A DNA stretch of 49,520 nt from an uncultured Pseudomonadota bacterium (GTDB taxonomy: Bacteria > Myxococcota_A > Bradymonadia > Bradymonadales > GCA-2716585), in the NCBI GenBank assembly GCA_937123825.1, contig CAKZKQ010000458.1, positions 1 to 49,520 of the forward strand, given 5' to 3'. Shown here piece after piece: positions 16,108-24,012 of this stretch. Under the pieces are notes generated by a model, which ran no database searches, was not told the origin of the DNA, and worked only from the letters and a program-made list of their open reading frames with translations. The translations under genes were made by a program, and so were the position numbers. Positions within the stretch are counted from its first letter, which is position 1; each line of letters starts with the position of its first letter.

Positions 16108-17949
16108 ATGGAAATTAAGACTCTCGCACAGCTGCTTCACACTCGCGCCAAGCTGAGCCCCTCGGGCGTGGCCATGCGCTTTAACGACAACGGCACCTGG
16201 GTCGATCGGACCTGGTCTCAGGTGGCCACCCGCGCCGACAAGATCGCGGCCGGCATCCTCTCCAAGATCGAGTTGGCGGACAACGACGTCATCGGCATCC
16301 TGGGCAACACCAGCGAAGACTGGCTGACGGTCGATTTTGCCGGTTTGTCGGTGGGTCTGCAGACGGTGCCGATCTACGCTTCATTGCTGCCCGAAGAGGT
16401 CGGTTACGCCCACGTCGACACCGACATCAAGATGGTCATCGTCGAGGACGGCAAGCAGCTTGAGAAGATCCGCTCCATGCGCGACGGCTTCACCTTCTTC
16501 AAGAAGGATTACAGCGCCGACCAGATCAACCTCAAGCACATCGTCGTCATGAACGCCGACGGCATCGCGCCGGCCGACGACTGGGAGAGTCTGGCCGATC
16601 TGGAGGCCCGTGGTCAGGAGAAGCTCGAAGAGCTGCGCGCCGACATGGAGCGCCGCCGCGAGGCCGCCACGCCCGAGCAGATCGCCACCTACACCTACAC
16701 CTCTGGCACCACCGGCCCGCCCAAGGCCGTCATCCAGACCCACGAAAACCACCTGTCCATCGCGCGTCAGGTCACCAGCGTCAACGTCATCGGCGCGGGC
16801 ATGCGCGAAGGGGGCCTCTTCCTCTTCCTGCCGCTGGCCCACTCCTTCGGGCGCCTGATTCAGTTCGCGGCCCCCTTCAACGACGTCCCGCTGGTCATCA
16901 GCGCCGTCCCCACGCTGGCCGACGACGCCCGCGCCACTCGCCCCGGCTTCTTCCCCGCCGCCCCGCGCGTCTACGAGAAGATGAAGGCCAAGATCGAGAG
17001 CGCCGTGGCCGGTGCGCCGCCCACGCGTCAGAAGCTCTTCCACTGGGCCGTCAACACCGGCCTGGCCACCGTGGACTACCGCTGCACCGGCAAGCCGCTG
17101 CCCTTCTTCCTGGGCCTGCGCTACAAGCTGGCCGACAAGCTCGTGCTCAGCAAGCTGCGTGCTCGCCTTGGCCTCGACCGCGCCGAAGCGCTCCTGTCCG
17201 GCTCGGCCCCACTCGATCCCGACGTCCACAGCTTCTTCATGGCCTGCGGCCTGGACCTGCTTGAGGGTTACGGCCTGACCGAGACCTGCCCCGCGCTGAC
17301 GGTCAACCTTCCCGGCAAGATCAAGATTGGCACGGTCGGCATCGCGCTGCCCGAAGTCACCATCAAGATCGCCGAAGACGGCGAGATCCTGGCCAAAGGC
17401 CCCAACGTCACCCAGGGCTACCTCAACCGTCCGGAGGCGACCTCGGACGCCTTCAACGATGAGGGTTGGTTCTGCACCGGCGACCTGGGCTCGCTCGACA
17501 GCGACGGTTTTGTCAAAATCACCGGTCGTAAGAAAGAGCTGATCAAGACCTCGGGCGGCAAGTACGTCGCCCCGGCCAAGATCGAAGGCCGCCTCAAGTC
17601 CCTGACCATCGTCCAGGAGGCCGTGGTCATCGGTGACAAGCGCAACTTCTGCGTGGCCTTGATTGCCCTTGATCCCGAGGAGCTCGAAGACTTTGCCAAG
17701 CGCGAAGGCTTTGAGCCCGACCAGAACCACCCGAAGGTCAAAGAGGCCGTCGATGCGCACCTGGCCGCCGTCAACGCCGACCTGGCCAGCTTCGAGAGCA
17801 TCAAGTACTACCGCCTGACCCCCGAGCCCGTCAGCGTCGAGAACGGCCTGTTGACCGCCTCGCTCAAGGTCAAGCGCAAAGTCGTCGAGGAGCGCTACAA
17901 GTCCATCATCGATGATATGTACAACTCGGCCCGCAAGCCCGGCAAATGA
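16108..17949 (+). CDS. Long-chain-fatty-acid-CoA ligase (AMP-forming)
   Basis: The product is 613 aa, the usual length for the long-chain acyl-CoA synthetase group with FadD15-like proteins. The adenylation motif YTSGTTGPPKAV is near 197-208. GYGLTETCP, the GWFCTGDLG motif and GRKKELIKTSGGKYVAP follow in family order toward the C-terminus. It activates fatty acids to acyl-CoA via acyl-AMP in the cytosol, feeding beta-oxidation or lipid synthesis. GGGGGAGG lies ~14 bases before ATG 16108, a long spacing, but the conserved N-terminus (IKTLAQLLHTRA) begins here. It is monocistronic, with a terminator at 18010. Codon use is strongly GC-biased, as in a well-expressed gene. Confidence 0.93.
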   Translation: MEIKTLAQLLHTRAKLSPSGVAMRFNDNGTWVDRTWSQVATRADKIAAGILSKIELADNDVIGILGNTSEDWLTVDFAGLSVGLQTVPIYASLLPEEVGYAHVDTDIKMVIVEDGKQLEKIRSMRDGFTFFKKDYSADQINLKHIVVMNADGIAPADDWESLADLEARGQEKLEELRADMERRREAATPEQIATYTYTSGTTGPPKAVIQTHENHLSIARQVTSVNVIGAGMREGGLFLFLPLAHSFGRLIQFAAPFNDVPLVISAVPTLADDARATRPGFFPAAPRVYEKMKAKIESAVAGAPPTRQKLFHWAVNTGLATVDYRCTGKPLPFFLGLRYKLADKLVLSKLRARLGLDRAEALLSGSAPLDPDVHSFFMACGLDLLEGYGLTETCPALTVNLPGKIKIGTVGIALPEVTIKIAEDGEILAKGPNVTQGYLNRPEATSDAFNDEGWFCTGDLGSLDSDGFVKITGRKKELIKTSGGKYVAPAKIEGRLKSLTIVQEAVVIGDKRNFCVALIALDPEELEDFAKREGFEPDQNHPKVKEAVDAHLAAVNADLASFESIKYYRLTPEPVSVENGLLTASLKVKRKVVEERYKSIIDDMYNSARKPGK

Positions 17950-18009
17950 TGCCAAAAGGGGCCGCAGCGACGCTGTGACCCCGAGCGAGCCAGCTTTTCC
18001 AAAGCCATC

Positions 18010-18033
18010 GCCACCACGCGGTGGCTTTTTTGT
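18010..18033 (+). terminator. Rho-independent terminator of the acyl-CoA synthetase gene
   Basis: GCCACC-ACGC-GGTGGC (18010-18025) is followed by six T residues and TGTTTCTT. It lies 60 bases after the stop codon at 17949. Confidence 0.85.
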
Positions 18034-18086
18034 TTCTTGCGGGGCCGTGTCTCGTTGTGTGGGAAGGGCTGACGGGCGCTGGAGTG

Positions 18087-19025
18087 TCAAACGAAGCGGT
18101 TTAGGAAGGCGAAGGTGTCGTCCCAGCACTGGCGCGCGTTGGGACGCCACATGAAGGCGTGGAAGGCGTGGACTTCGTCCATATAATAGCGGGCGTCGCA
18201 CTCCACGCCCATCTTGGTGAGGGCCGCTTTGAGGCGCCTTGTGTCGTCCAAAATGGGGTCTGCGGTGCCGACCGGGGCAAAGAAGGGCGGGAGTGGGGAG
18301 AGGGGTTCGACGCCGTTTTCAAGCTCGACCAGGGGGTCGGCCAGGCCTTTGTGGGGTTGGTCGTTGGAGCCCATGTAGGCGTCGCCGACGTGGGAGAGCC
18401 GGGATTGGATGAGGGCTGGGATTTTGCGGCGGCGCGCAAAGCGGCCGGTATCGCTGGCCTGGAGCAGGCCGCAGGCGGCCACGACGGCTTTGGGGGTGAC
18501 GCCGGTTTGTCGCACGGGTTGGGCGTAGGGTTCTGGGCGCTGTGTGCAGGCGGCCAGGGTCAGCCCCGTGACCAGGTTGCCGCCGGCAGATTCTCCGGCC
18601 AGGACCAGTCGGTCGAGGTCGCCGCTGTAGCGGGCGGCGTTGTTCATCACCCAGGTGTAGGCGGCGCAGGCGTCTTGGACGGCGGCGGGGAAGGGGTGTT
18701 TGGGGGCCAGCCGGTAGTTGATGTTGAAGACGAGGTAACCCTGGAGGGCAAAGCGCAGCGCCAGCGCCCAGTGGGTGTCTTTGGAGAGGATGCGAAAGCC
18801 GCCGCCATGGACGTAGAGGACCACGGGCAGGGGGCCGGTGTGGTCTTTGGGGCTGTAGATGTCCAGGGTATGGATGGGGTCGCCGGTGTCGAGGTAGGGC
18901 ACATTGGATTGGACGTTGACCTTGCGCATGCCCTGGCGCAGCCGTGGGTGGAGGCGAGCGGCGGAGGAGAGGCTTTCAAAGAGGCCTTGGACGAGCAGGC
19001 CGCTGGCGTTTTTTCGGATGCTCAT
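18087..19025 (-). CDS. Alpha/beta hydrolase, hormone-sensitive-lipase-type esterase
   Basis: The product is 312 aa from ATG 19025. A longer frame to 19127 exists, but its extra N-terminus is Pro-rich and unlike the family. The oxyanion-hole motif HGGGF is at 73-77 and the nucleophile motif GESAGG at 144-149 (Ser146). A C-terminal Asp (TADPILDD) and His (EVHAFHAF) complete the triad. The family hydrolyses short- to medium-chain carboxylic esters. No signal peptide is visible, so it is probably cytosolic. It is convergent with the acyl-CoA synthetase gene; a role in lipid turnover is plausible from that neighbour only. Confidence 0.9.
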   Translation of the reverse strand: MSIRKNASGLLVQGLFESLSSAARLHPRLRQGMRKVNVQSNVPYLDTGDPIHTLDIYSPKDHTGPLPVVLYVHGGGFRILSKDTHWALALRFALQGYLVFNINYRLAPKHPFPAAVQDACAAYTWVMNNAARYSGDLDRLVLAGESAGGNLVTGLTLAACTQRPEPYAQPVRQTGVTPKAVVAACGLLQASDTGRFARRRKIPALIQSRLSHVGDAYMGSNDQPHKGLADPLVELENGVEPLSPLPPFFAPVGTADPILDDTRRLKAALTKMGVECDARYYMDEVHAFHAFMWRPNARQCWDDTFAFLNRFV

Positions 19026-19303
19026 GACGGGCAACCCTGTGTGCTTTGGCGGTGGACTTGGCAGGGGAACGGTGCGTGTGCCGGGATTGTGCGGCAACCG
19101 CCCAGCACCATACATCAACGCGCGCAATGGTGCGAACGTTGTTCATTTAAACGTGCCAGCAGGTCCCGTGGGATAACCGGGATGCGGGTGTGCTCGCGAT
19201 GGGATGCAGGTGTGGTGTTGGGTTGTTGGTGATGACAACCCTGGGGTCGGACAAAGAGGGGTGTGCCGATGGGTGGCCCCGAAGGTGGGGCCATGTGTTT
19301 GGC

Positions 19304-19537
19304 TCAGTAGCCGCCGTGGCAGGGGGGGCGAGCAGGGGTTTCTTCGTCTGCGCTGACGTCCTGCTGGGCGTTGTCCTGGACCTGAACGGCGTTTTGCATG
19401 GCGGCGCCGCGCATGCATTTGGGGCGCTTGCTTTCGCAGGCGCTGGAGGAGCAGAAGGCGCCGCTGAGGAGCGCAGCGCCCAGGATGATGGCGCCGGTGC
19501 CAAGGAAGAGACGGGGTGAGACCACAAAGAGCTTCAT
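19304..19537 (-). CDS. Small exported Cys-containing protein
   Basis: The product is 77 aa. ATG 19537 follows AAGG about 8 bases upstream. The N-terminus is a signal peptide or anchor (VVSPRLFLGTGAIILGAALLS) followed by a Cys/Ser-rich segment with four closely spaced Cys, a Gln/Asp-rich acidic linker and a C-terminal PPCHGGY. The site before the first Cys (SGAFC) has Phe at -1, which is not a good lipobox, so periplasmic or membrane-anchored is more likely. No family was recognised. Confidence 0.55.
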   Translation of the reverse strand: MKLFVVSPRLFLGTGAIILGAALLSGAFCSSSACESKRPKCMRGAAMQNAVQVQDNAQQDVSADEETPARPPCHGGY

Positions 19538-19848
19538 GTCGATGACCTTTGTTGTGTTGCTTGTCTGAGCGCGGTGTACGGAGAAGACCGCATCGAGTCC
19601 TGCGGGCCATACAACGCCGCTCGTTGTTAAAGTATGCCCTTTTCCAGGGCTCGGGCGCAAGTCCAAGACCGAGGCCCCTGACGCCGGGGGTTGTTGTTTG
19701 AGTTGTGGTGCTTGTTTGGGATGCTGTGGGTGGTCTTTGACTTGCTAATGATGTTGCCCTTGTTTTAACTTTGCAATGGTAGAATCACACAAGGGAAGTC
19801 ACGCTGGGCGGTTGAGGCCTTGGTGTGCATGCAAAGGAGGGGGCGAGT
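19538..19848. other. Intergenic region between divergent genes
   Basis: No gene is supported in ~310 bases. The stretch 19740-19795 is AT-rich and includes TAGAAT at 19779-19784, a possible -10 box for the 19849 gene, but no matching -35 at normal spacing was found. Confidence 0.3.
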
Positions 19849-20478
19849 ATGAGACAGCCGGATGAGAGCGCGAAGCATCAGGACTACATCTCTTTTGGGC
19901 GTTATGTGGCGCGGCGGTGTCGTCGGGGTGGGTTTGACGAGTTGGCGGCCTTGGCGGCCTCTGCGACCGACGATGTCAAGGCGGCGGGGCGAGCGTGGGA
20001 GGATGCGGCGGAGGGCGTGCAGGAGTTTATGGCTGACCGGGACATGGCGGATGACGTGCTTGATGGGGTGGTGCGTCGGTGTCGGCGTCAGCTTTTGGCG
20101 CGCTCGGTCAGCGTGGAGAAGCAGGGATGGTTTAAGGCGATCTTCCACAGTGGGGTGGGGTACTACATCGCGGCGCCGTTGGACAAAGAGAAGGCGCGGT
20201 ATGGCGAGTTCGTGGCGCTCTTGAGGGACAACCTGGAAGAGGGGGACGAGCTTTTGGAGCAGGTGCCCGGCGAGGTGGAGCAGGGGTTGTCTGCGTTTGG
20301 TGAGGCGGTGGAGGCGATGGGGCAGGCGGAGCAGGGGCGGTTGTTGGCGCGCTCGCGGTTGGAGCGGGCCAAAGACAACTGGCGGCGGACGATGGAGCGG
20401 TTGTTTGGTGCGTTGACCGAGCATTTTAGCTCGCGCAGCGAGGCCGACAGGTTCTTCCCCCGTGGCCGTCGGGGTTGA
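19849..20478 (+). CDS. Helical hypothetical protein upstream of the DGR locus
   Basis: The product is 209 aa. ATG 19849 is preceded by a strong AAAGGAGG; the earlier GTG in frame is unlikely. The sequence is Arg/Glu/Ala-rich and predicted mostly helical with no signal peptide or membrane segment, so it is cytosolic. Cys is nearly absent. No domain was recognised. It ends right at the 42-bp repeat block, 365 bases before the caspase-FGE gene in the same orientation. A link with the retroelement is possible but unproven. Confidence 0.65.
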   Translation: MRQPDESAKHQDYISFGRYVARRCRRGGFDELAALAASATDDVKAAGRAWEDAAEGVQEFMADRDMADDVLDGVVRRCRRQLLARSVSVEKQGWFKAIFHSGVGYYIAAPLDKEKARYGEFVALLRDNLEEGDELLEQVPGEVEQGLSAFGEAVEAMGQAEQGRLLARSRLERAKDNWRRTMERLFGALTEHFSSRSEADRFFPRGRRG

Positions 20479-20484
20479 ACTGGG

Positions 20485-20690
20485 TGAGGAACCCTCTACA
20501 CGGTCTTTTTTAGCTAAAAAATGGGGTGTGGCGGGTTCCGCAAGGTGTTTTGGAGCTAAAAAAGGCGATGCGGAGGGATCTGCATGGTCTTTTTTAGCTG
20601 AAAAAGCGTGTGTAGAAGGCTCCGCATGGTGTTTTGGAGCTAAAAAATGGGATGTGGAGGGTTCTGCATCGCCTTTTGAGCCAAGAAACT
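20485..20690. repeat. 42-bp tandem repeat array, about five units
   Basis: The tetramer AGCT recurs at 20512, 20554, 20596 and 20638, exactly 42 bases apart, with similar flanking sequence and a degenerate fifth unit near 20679. Units alternate between a TTTTTTAGCT and a TTTTGGAGCT core, giving an 84-bp higher-order period. The core TTTTTTAGCTAAAAAA (20506-20521) is a perfect palindrome. The period is 14 codons and both strands stay open across the array, but no start with a ribosome site supports a gene. Confidence 0.8.
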
Positions 20691-20843
20691 GTGTGTTCCT
20701 CTTTGTGGGCGCCTTTTTGTGTGGGCAGTGTTGGAAAGTTGGTGACATCGGGGTGTTCGTGTCTCCAAGAAGAAAGACCATGGGGCGATTGGGATTGCGT
20801 TGTGGCTTTGAGGTTGGGGTTCAAGGACGTGGTGAGGGGTCAT

Positions 20844-22616
20844 ATGAAGACGTGGTGGTTGTGGCTTTGTGTGGTGGGGTTGGTGTGTGTGGTGTCGGCC
20901 ACGGTGGTCCAGGGAGACGATCGCGGTGTGGTGATGCCCAAACATGACCTGACGCTTGAAGAGATGAAGCAAGAGCGGCGCGTGGCGCTGGTGATTGGCA
21001 ACGGGGCTTACAAAGCCAGTCCGTTGGCCAATCCTCCCAATGACGCGCGATTGATGGCCAAGACGCTCAAGGAGACAGGGTTTGAGCTTGTCGGTCGCAA
21101 GGCTCACGTCAACGTGAATAAGGAGAGGATGCAGGAGCTTATCCTGGAGTTTGGGCAGCAATTGAAGCGCAGCGGCGGGGTTGGGCTCTTTTTCTTTGCG
21201 GGTCACGGGATGCAGGTCGGTGGAGAGAATTACCTGATCCCGGTTGGTGCCATGAAGAAGATCGGTTCAGAAGGGGCCGTGAAGATCTACTCGGTGTCGG
21301 TTGGAGAGGTGCTCTTGGGGATGGAAGAGGCGCGCAACCGCTTGAATCTGGTGGTTTTGGATGCGTGCCGCAACAACCCCTTTAAGCGCAGTTTCAGAAC
21401 AGGAACGCGCGGTTTGGCGTCGGTGTCAGCGCCAAGTGGGACGATGATGCTCTACGCGACCAAGCCAGGAGACGTGGCGTCGGACGGTGCCCGTGGTAAC
21501 GGGCCATTTACGCGGGCGCTGGCCAAACACATGAAGAACCCAGGGATCAAGCTTGAAGATGTGGTCAAGAAGACGGTCCTTGAGGTGGAGAGTGAGACGC
21601 GCCAGGCGCAGACGCCCTGGTCAGAAGGTGTCTTGAGGGGAGACTTCTACTTCTTGGTGCCAGACAAGACCGTTGTTGCCGCTCGCCCCGATTGTCCGCG
21701 TGGCATGCGTTGGAATGGGAGCAAGTGTGTGGCGGTGGTGGACAGGCGTTGTCCAGAGGGTTTTGAGTTTAAGTCAGGACAGGGGTGTGTTCCCGTTGTG
21801 AAGGTTAATTGCCCAGGTGGAACACGCTTTGTGGCGGGTCAAGGTTGTGTGGCGGAGGTGGTAGAGCGTCGAAGGAAAGAGCCTGCGAAGGCCCCACCGT
21901 CGGATGATGGTGTGAAGGGGATGGTGAAGGTGCCAGCGGGTAAGTTTTTGCGTGGGACTCGTGGTGGAGGGGATGGTGTTGAGGGGCCTCAGAAAGAGAT
22001 CCATCTGGATGGGTTTTGGATCGATAAGTATGAGGTGACCGTGGATGATTACGCCCGTTGTGTGAGCGCGGGTGCTTGTAGTGAGCCTAAATCGGTAGGG
22101 TCTTATTATAACTGGGGGAAGTCGGGGCGAGGGAAGCATCCGGTCAATGGTGTGAATTGGGATCAGGCGGTGGGTTATTGCAAGTGGGCGGGTAAGCGGT
22201 TGCCGACGGAAGCAGAGTGGGAGAAAGCGGCGCGGGGTACCGATGGCCGCACTTATTCGTGGGGCGAGGCGGAGCCGTCTTGTGAGTATGCGGTGATGTA
22301 TGATGATGGTGATGGGTGTGGTCGGGACTCTACCTGGGAAGTTGGCTCTAAGACCAAGGGGGTGAGTCCCTATGGGGCTTATGATATGGCAGGCAATGTT
22401 TGGGAATGGACTGCTGACTGGTACGATGGGAAATATTATAGTAAATCACCAGTGCGTAATCCTATGGGGCCTAAGAGCGGCTCTTACCGGGTCTTACGCG
22501 GGGGCGGTTGGCTCGGCGACGCGAGCGGCCTGCGCGCCGCCAACCGCGACTACTACTCGCCGAGCGACGCCTACGACAGCGCCCTTGGCTTCCGTTGTGT
22601 CAGGTCGTTCAACTGA
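20844..22616 (+). CDS. Exported caspase-like peptidase fused to FGE-sulfatase domain; DGR target
   Basis: The product is 590 aa; ATG 20844 is preceded by GAGGGG. Residues 1-24 are a signal peptide. A caspase-like (peptidase C14) domain spans about 45-275, with RVALVIGNGAY, catalytic His121 (AGHG) and Cys175 (DACRNNPF). Three short CPxG...GxxCV repeats follow (about 285-345). An FGE-sulfatase/C-type-lectin-fold domain spans about 355-590 (GMVKVPAGKFLRG, EVTVDDYARCV, RLPTEAEWEKAARG, YDMAGNVWEW). The last ~43 residues (545-587) have the RVLRGGGW...LRAANR...GFRCV layout of a DGR variable region. Accessory genes and a template repeat follow downstream. An exported protease with a diversified ligand-binding tip is inferred; ligand and substrate are unknown. 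Confidence 0.9.
   Translation: MKTWWLWLCVVGLVCVVSATVVQGDDRGVVMPKHDLTLEEMKQERRVALVIGNGAYKASPLANPPNDARLMAKTLKETGFELVGRKAHVNVNKERMQELILEFGQQLKRSGGVGLFFFAGHGMQVGGENYLIPVGAMKKIGSEGAVKIYSVSVGEVLLGMEEARNRLNLVVLDACRNNPFKRSFRTGTRGLASVSAPSGTMMLYATKPGDVASDGARGNGPFTRALAKHMKNPGIKLEDVVKKTVLEVESETRQAQTPWSEGVLRGDFYFLVPDKTVVAARPDCPRGMRWNGSKCVAVVDRRCPEGFEFKSGQGCVPVVKVNCPGGTRFVAGQGCVAEVVERRRKEPAKAPPSDDGVKGMVKVPAGKFLRGTRGGGDGVEGPQKEIHLDGFWIDKYEVTVDDYARCVSAGACSEPKSVGSYYNWGKSGRGKHPVNGVNWDQAVGYCKWAGKRLPTEAEWEKAARGTDGRTYSWGEAEPSCEYAVMYDDGDGCGRDSTWEVGSKTKGVSPYGAYDMAGNVWEWTADWYDGKYYSKSPVRNPMGPKSGSYRVLRGGGWLGDASGLRAANRDYYSPSDAYDSALGFRCVRSFN
22476..22604 (+). other. Putative DGR variable region (VR)
   Basis: These 43 codons align with the template repeat at 24013-24141. 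Positions that are Asn in the template are Tyr, Leu, Gly, Asp or Ser here, as expected from adenine-directed mutagenesis. Non-adenine positions also differ, often synonymously (CGG/CGC, GGT/GGG, GTG/GTC), and there is one compensating codon insertion and deletion. The segment is much richer in G/C at third positions than the gene just before it. Confidence 0.65.
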
Positions 22617-22705
22617 AAGACTGTTAAACTGTTCTACTGAAGAATGCCTGGGTGCTTAAGACCATTTTGTTTGATGCATTTGAGAAAGCCAACCGCTTGG
22701 AGCAT

Positions 22706-22725
22706 ACTCAAGGGCCCCTTTGAGT
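22706..22725. promoter_or_regulatory. Near-palindrome downstream of the VR
   Basis: ACTCAAGGGCCCCTTTGAGT is a 20-base near-perfect palindrome 101 bases after the VR. DGRs often need a hairpin or cruciform just after the VR for homing. This one is farther away than usual, so it may instead be a terminator stem for the caspase-FGE gene. Confidence 0.35.
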
Positions 22726-22797
22726 GAAACGAAAGTAGGGAAAGAGTATGCGGAGAGTGGTGGGCGTTTGTGAACGAAGGGATGGAGTTTTCCACAG

Positions 22798-23466
22798 GTG
22801 GCGGTGATTCAAACCAAAATCGTGACCATGCGCTTTGATCCGCGCCGAGAGGTCTTTGATGACGAAGGGGTGAGGCGTTGGTTGGCGACGAGGCGCTTGA
22901 TTCGTGCGGTTCCGCACTTCTTTGTGCATCACGGTGAGCCTTATTGGACGGTCTATCTTGAGGCGAGCACGGGAGAGTTGCCTGTGCAATTTCACAATGC
23001 ACCTGTGCCTGTTGCGGCCGATTTGGTCTCTGGTGAAACATTAGAGAAGCCTAAGAGCAAAGATGAAAGCACCAATAAACGTTTAAAAGCTCTTAAAGGC
23101 GTTCATAAAGAACGCTATGAGCGCATAAGGCAATGGCGCAAAGAAACAGCGGTAAAAGAAGGCGTCCCGCACTATATCATCCTGACCAACCGTCAGATCC
23201 TTGAGGTGGTTGAAGCCGCGCCGCGAACATTGGCGGGGTTGCGAGAGGTGCGCGGTTTGGGACAAAAGCGTGTGGCGCGCCATGGCGCAAAGCTTCTGGA
23301 GGTTCTTCATGGCCCCGTCTCATCCAGCAGGCCCCAATCAGCTCAAGCTCTTTCAGCAGTGGATGGAGTTCAGCCAGTGGTTGATGGGGCAGACCCAGAG
23401 GTGGCCAAAGAACCTGCGTCACAGCCTGACCCATCGGGTGGAGTTGTTGACGCTGGAGATTCTTGA
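22798..23466 (+). CDS. HRDC-domain DGR accessory protein
   Basis: The product is 222 aa from GTG 22798 (start uncertain; GTG 22804 also fits). The N-terminal ~100 residues include a basic/aromatic beta region (TKIVTMRFDP, YWTVYLEAS). Residues about 105-170 are an HRDC domain (RQWRKETAVKEGVPHYIILTNR...LREVRGLGQKRV), a helical nucleic-acid-binding fold found in RecQ/RNase D and as an alternative accessory in DGRs. The last ~52 residues read through the start of avd in another frame and are Ser/Pro/Ala-rich, unlike a folded tail. An ancestral stop near 23310 may have been lost by frameshift. It probably binds the template RNA or cDNA (inference). Confidence 0.75.
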   Translation: MAVIQTKIVTMRFDPRREVFDDEGVRRWLATRRLIRAVPHFFVHHGEPYWTVYLEASTGELPVQFHNAPVPVAADLVSGETLEKPKSKDESTNKRLKALKGVHKERYERIRQWRKETAVKEGVPHYIILTNRQILEVVEAAPRTLAGLREVRGLGQKRVARHGAKLLEVLHGPVSSSRPQSAQALSAVDGVQPVVDGADPEVAKEPASQPDPSGGVVDAGDS

Positions 23467-23710
23467 GTGGATCACCAGTGCCGCATACGGTCATAAAAGG
23501 CGTCAGCGTCTGATGGACATCAACGACGGCCTCAACCGCCTGCGCGTTTTGTTGAGGTTGGCGCACGAGATGCAGACGATTTCACACAAACATTACGCCG
23601 AGGTCGCCAAGCGCCTGGGTTTGTGCGGGCGCCTGCTTGGGGCCTGGATGCAGCGCGAAGGTTTGCAACGGGCGAGCGCCGCCACAGCTTTGCAGGGTGT
23701 TGAGCCATGA
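23309..23710 (+). CDS. avd: DGR accessory variability determinant (Avd-like four-helix protein)
   Basis: The product is 133 aa, normal Avd length. GGAGG lies 6 bases before ATG 23309. The sequence is all-helical and basic, with the family's order: a Phe-x-x-Trp-Leu helix (FSQWLMGQTQRWPKNLR), HRVELLTLEILEWITSA, INDGLNRLRVLLRLAHEM and a final GLCGRLLGAWM helix. Avd forms a positively charged pentameric barrel that binds the reverse transcriptase and template RNA and is needed for mutagenic homing. It overlaps the HRDC ORF by 158 bases. Its stop overlaps the start of the RT remnant (ATGA at 23707), so it is coupled to that gene. Confidence 0.88.
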   Translation: MAPSHPAGPNQLKLFQQWMEFSQWLMGQTQRWPKNLRHSLTHRVELLTLEILEWITSAAYGHKRRQRLMDINDGLNRLRVLLRLAHEMQTISHKHYAEVAKRLGLCGRLLGAWMQREGLQRASAATALQGVEP

Positions 23711-23961
23711 CGACACTCCTGGCTCCAACCACAGAGGGGTTTGGGTGGTTGGGGTGGCGAGTCTATCCAGGGCTCACTCGTCTTGACGCATCAGGCCGCA
23801 GGCGGTTGGGACGCAAGCTCAGGCATTTAAGGGGCGAGGTTGAGGCGGCGGGAGACGCCAATGAACGTCATGTGGCGGCGGCGGCGGGTGTGTGCGGTCA
23901 CGGGCTTGGTGGGCAGACATTGCAGCTGCGGCGCGCTGTGCTCAGAGGCGGTGTGGTTTGA
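23707..23961 (+). pseudogene. DGR reverse transcriptase remnant, catalytic core deleted
   Basis: An 84-codon ORF starts in an ATGA overlap with avd. After only ~5 residues (MTTLL) it continues directly as the C-terminal region of DGR reverse transcriptases: PTTEGFGWLGWRVYPG, then a basic helix (RRRLGRKLRHLRGEVEAAG) and a His-Gly...LRRAVLRGG tail. The fingers and palm (about 250-300 residues, including the YxDD-type active site) are absent from all frames in the locus. The coupled start and in-frame junction suggest one clean internal deletion. The product cannot be an active polymerase; it could still bind Avd. An assembly artefact is possible. Confidence 0.75.
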
Positions 23962-24012
23962 TGTTGGTGTGTTGGTGTTTTAAACTCAAAGTTTGAAGCG
24001 GTCATCGGCCAC

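Noticed and set aside
20485..20690. CRISPR array
   Set aside because: The 42-bp units are contiguous tandem repeats without unique spacers, and no cas gene is present.
20462..20947. 161-codon ORF across the 42-bp repeats
   Set aside because: It overlaps the signal peptide region of the caspase-FGE gene in another frame and lacks a ribosome site. The repeats are open on both strands, so openness is not evidence of coding.
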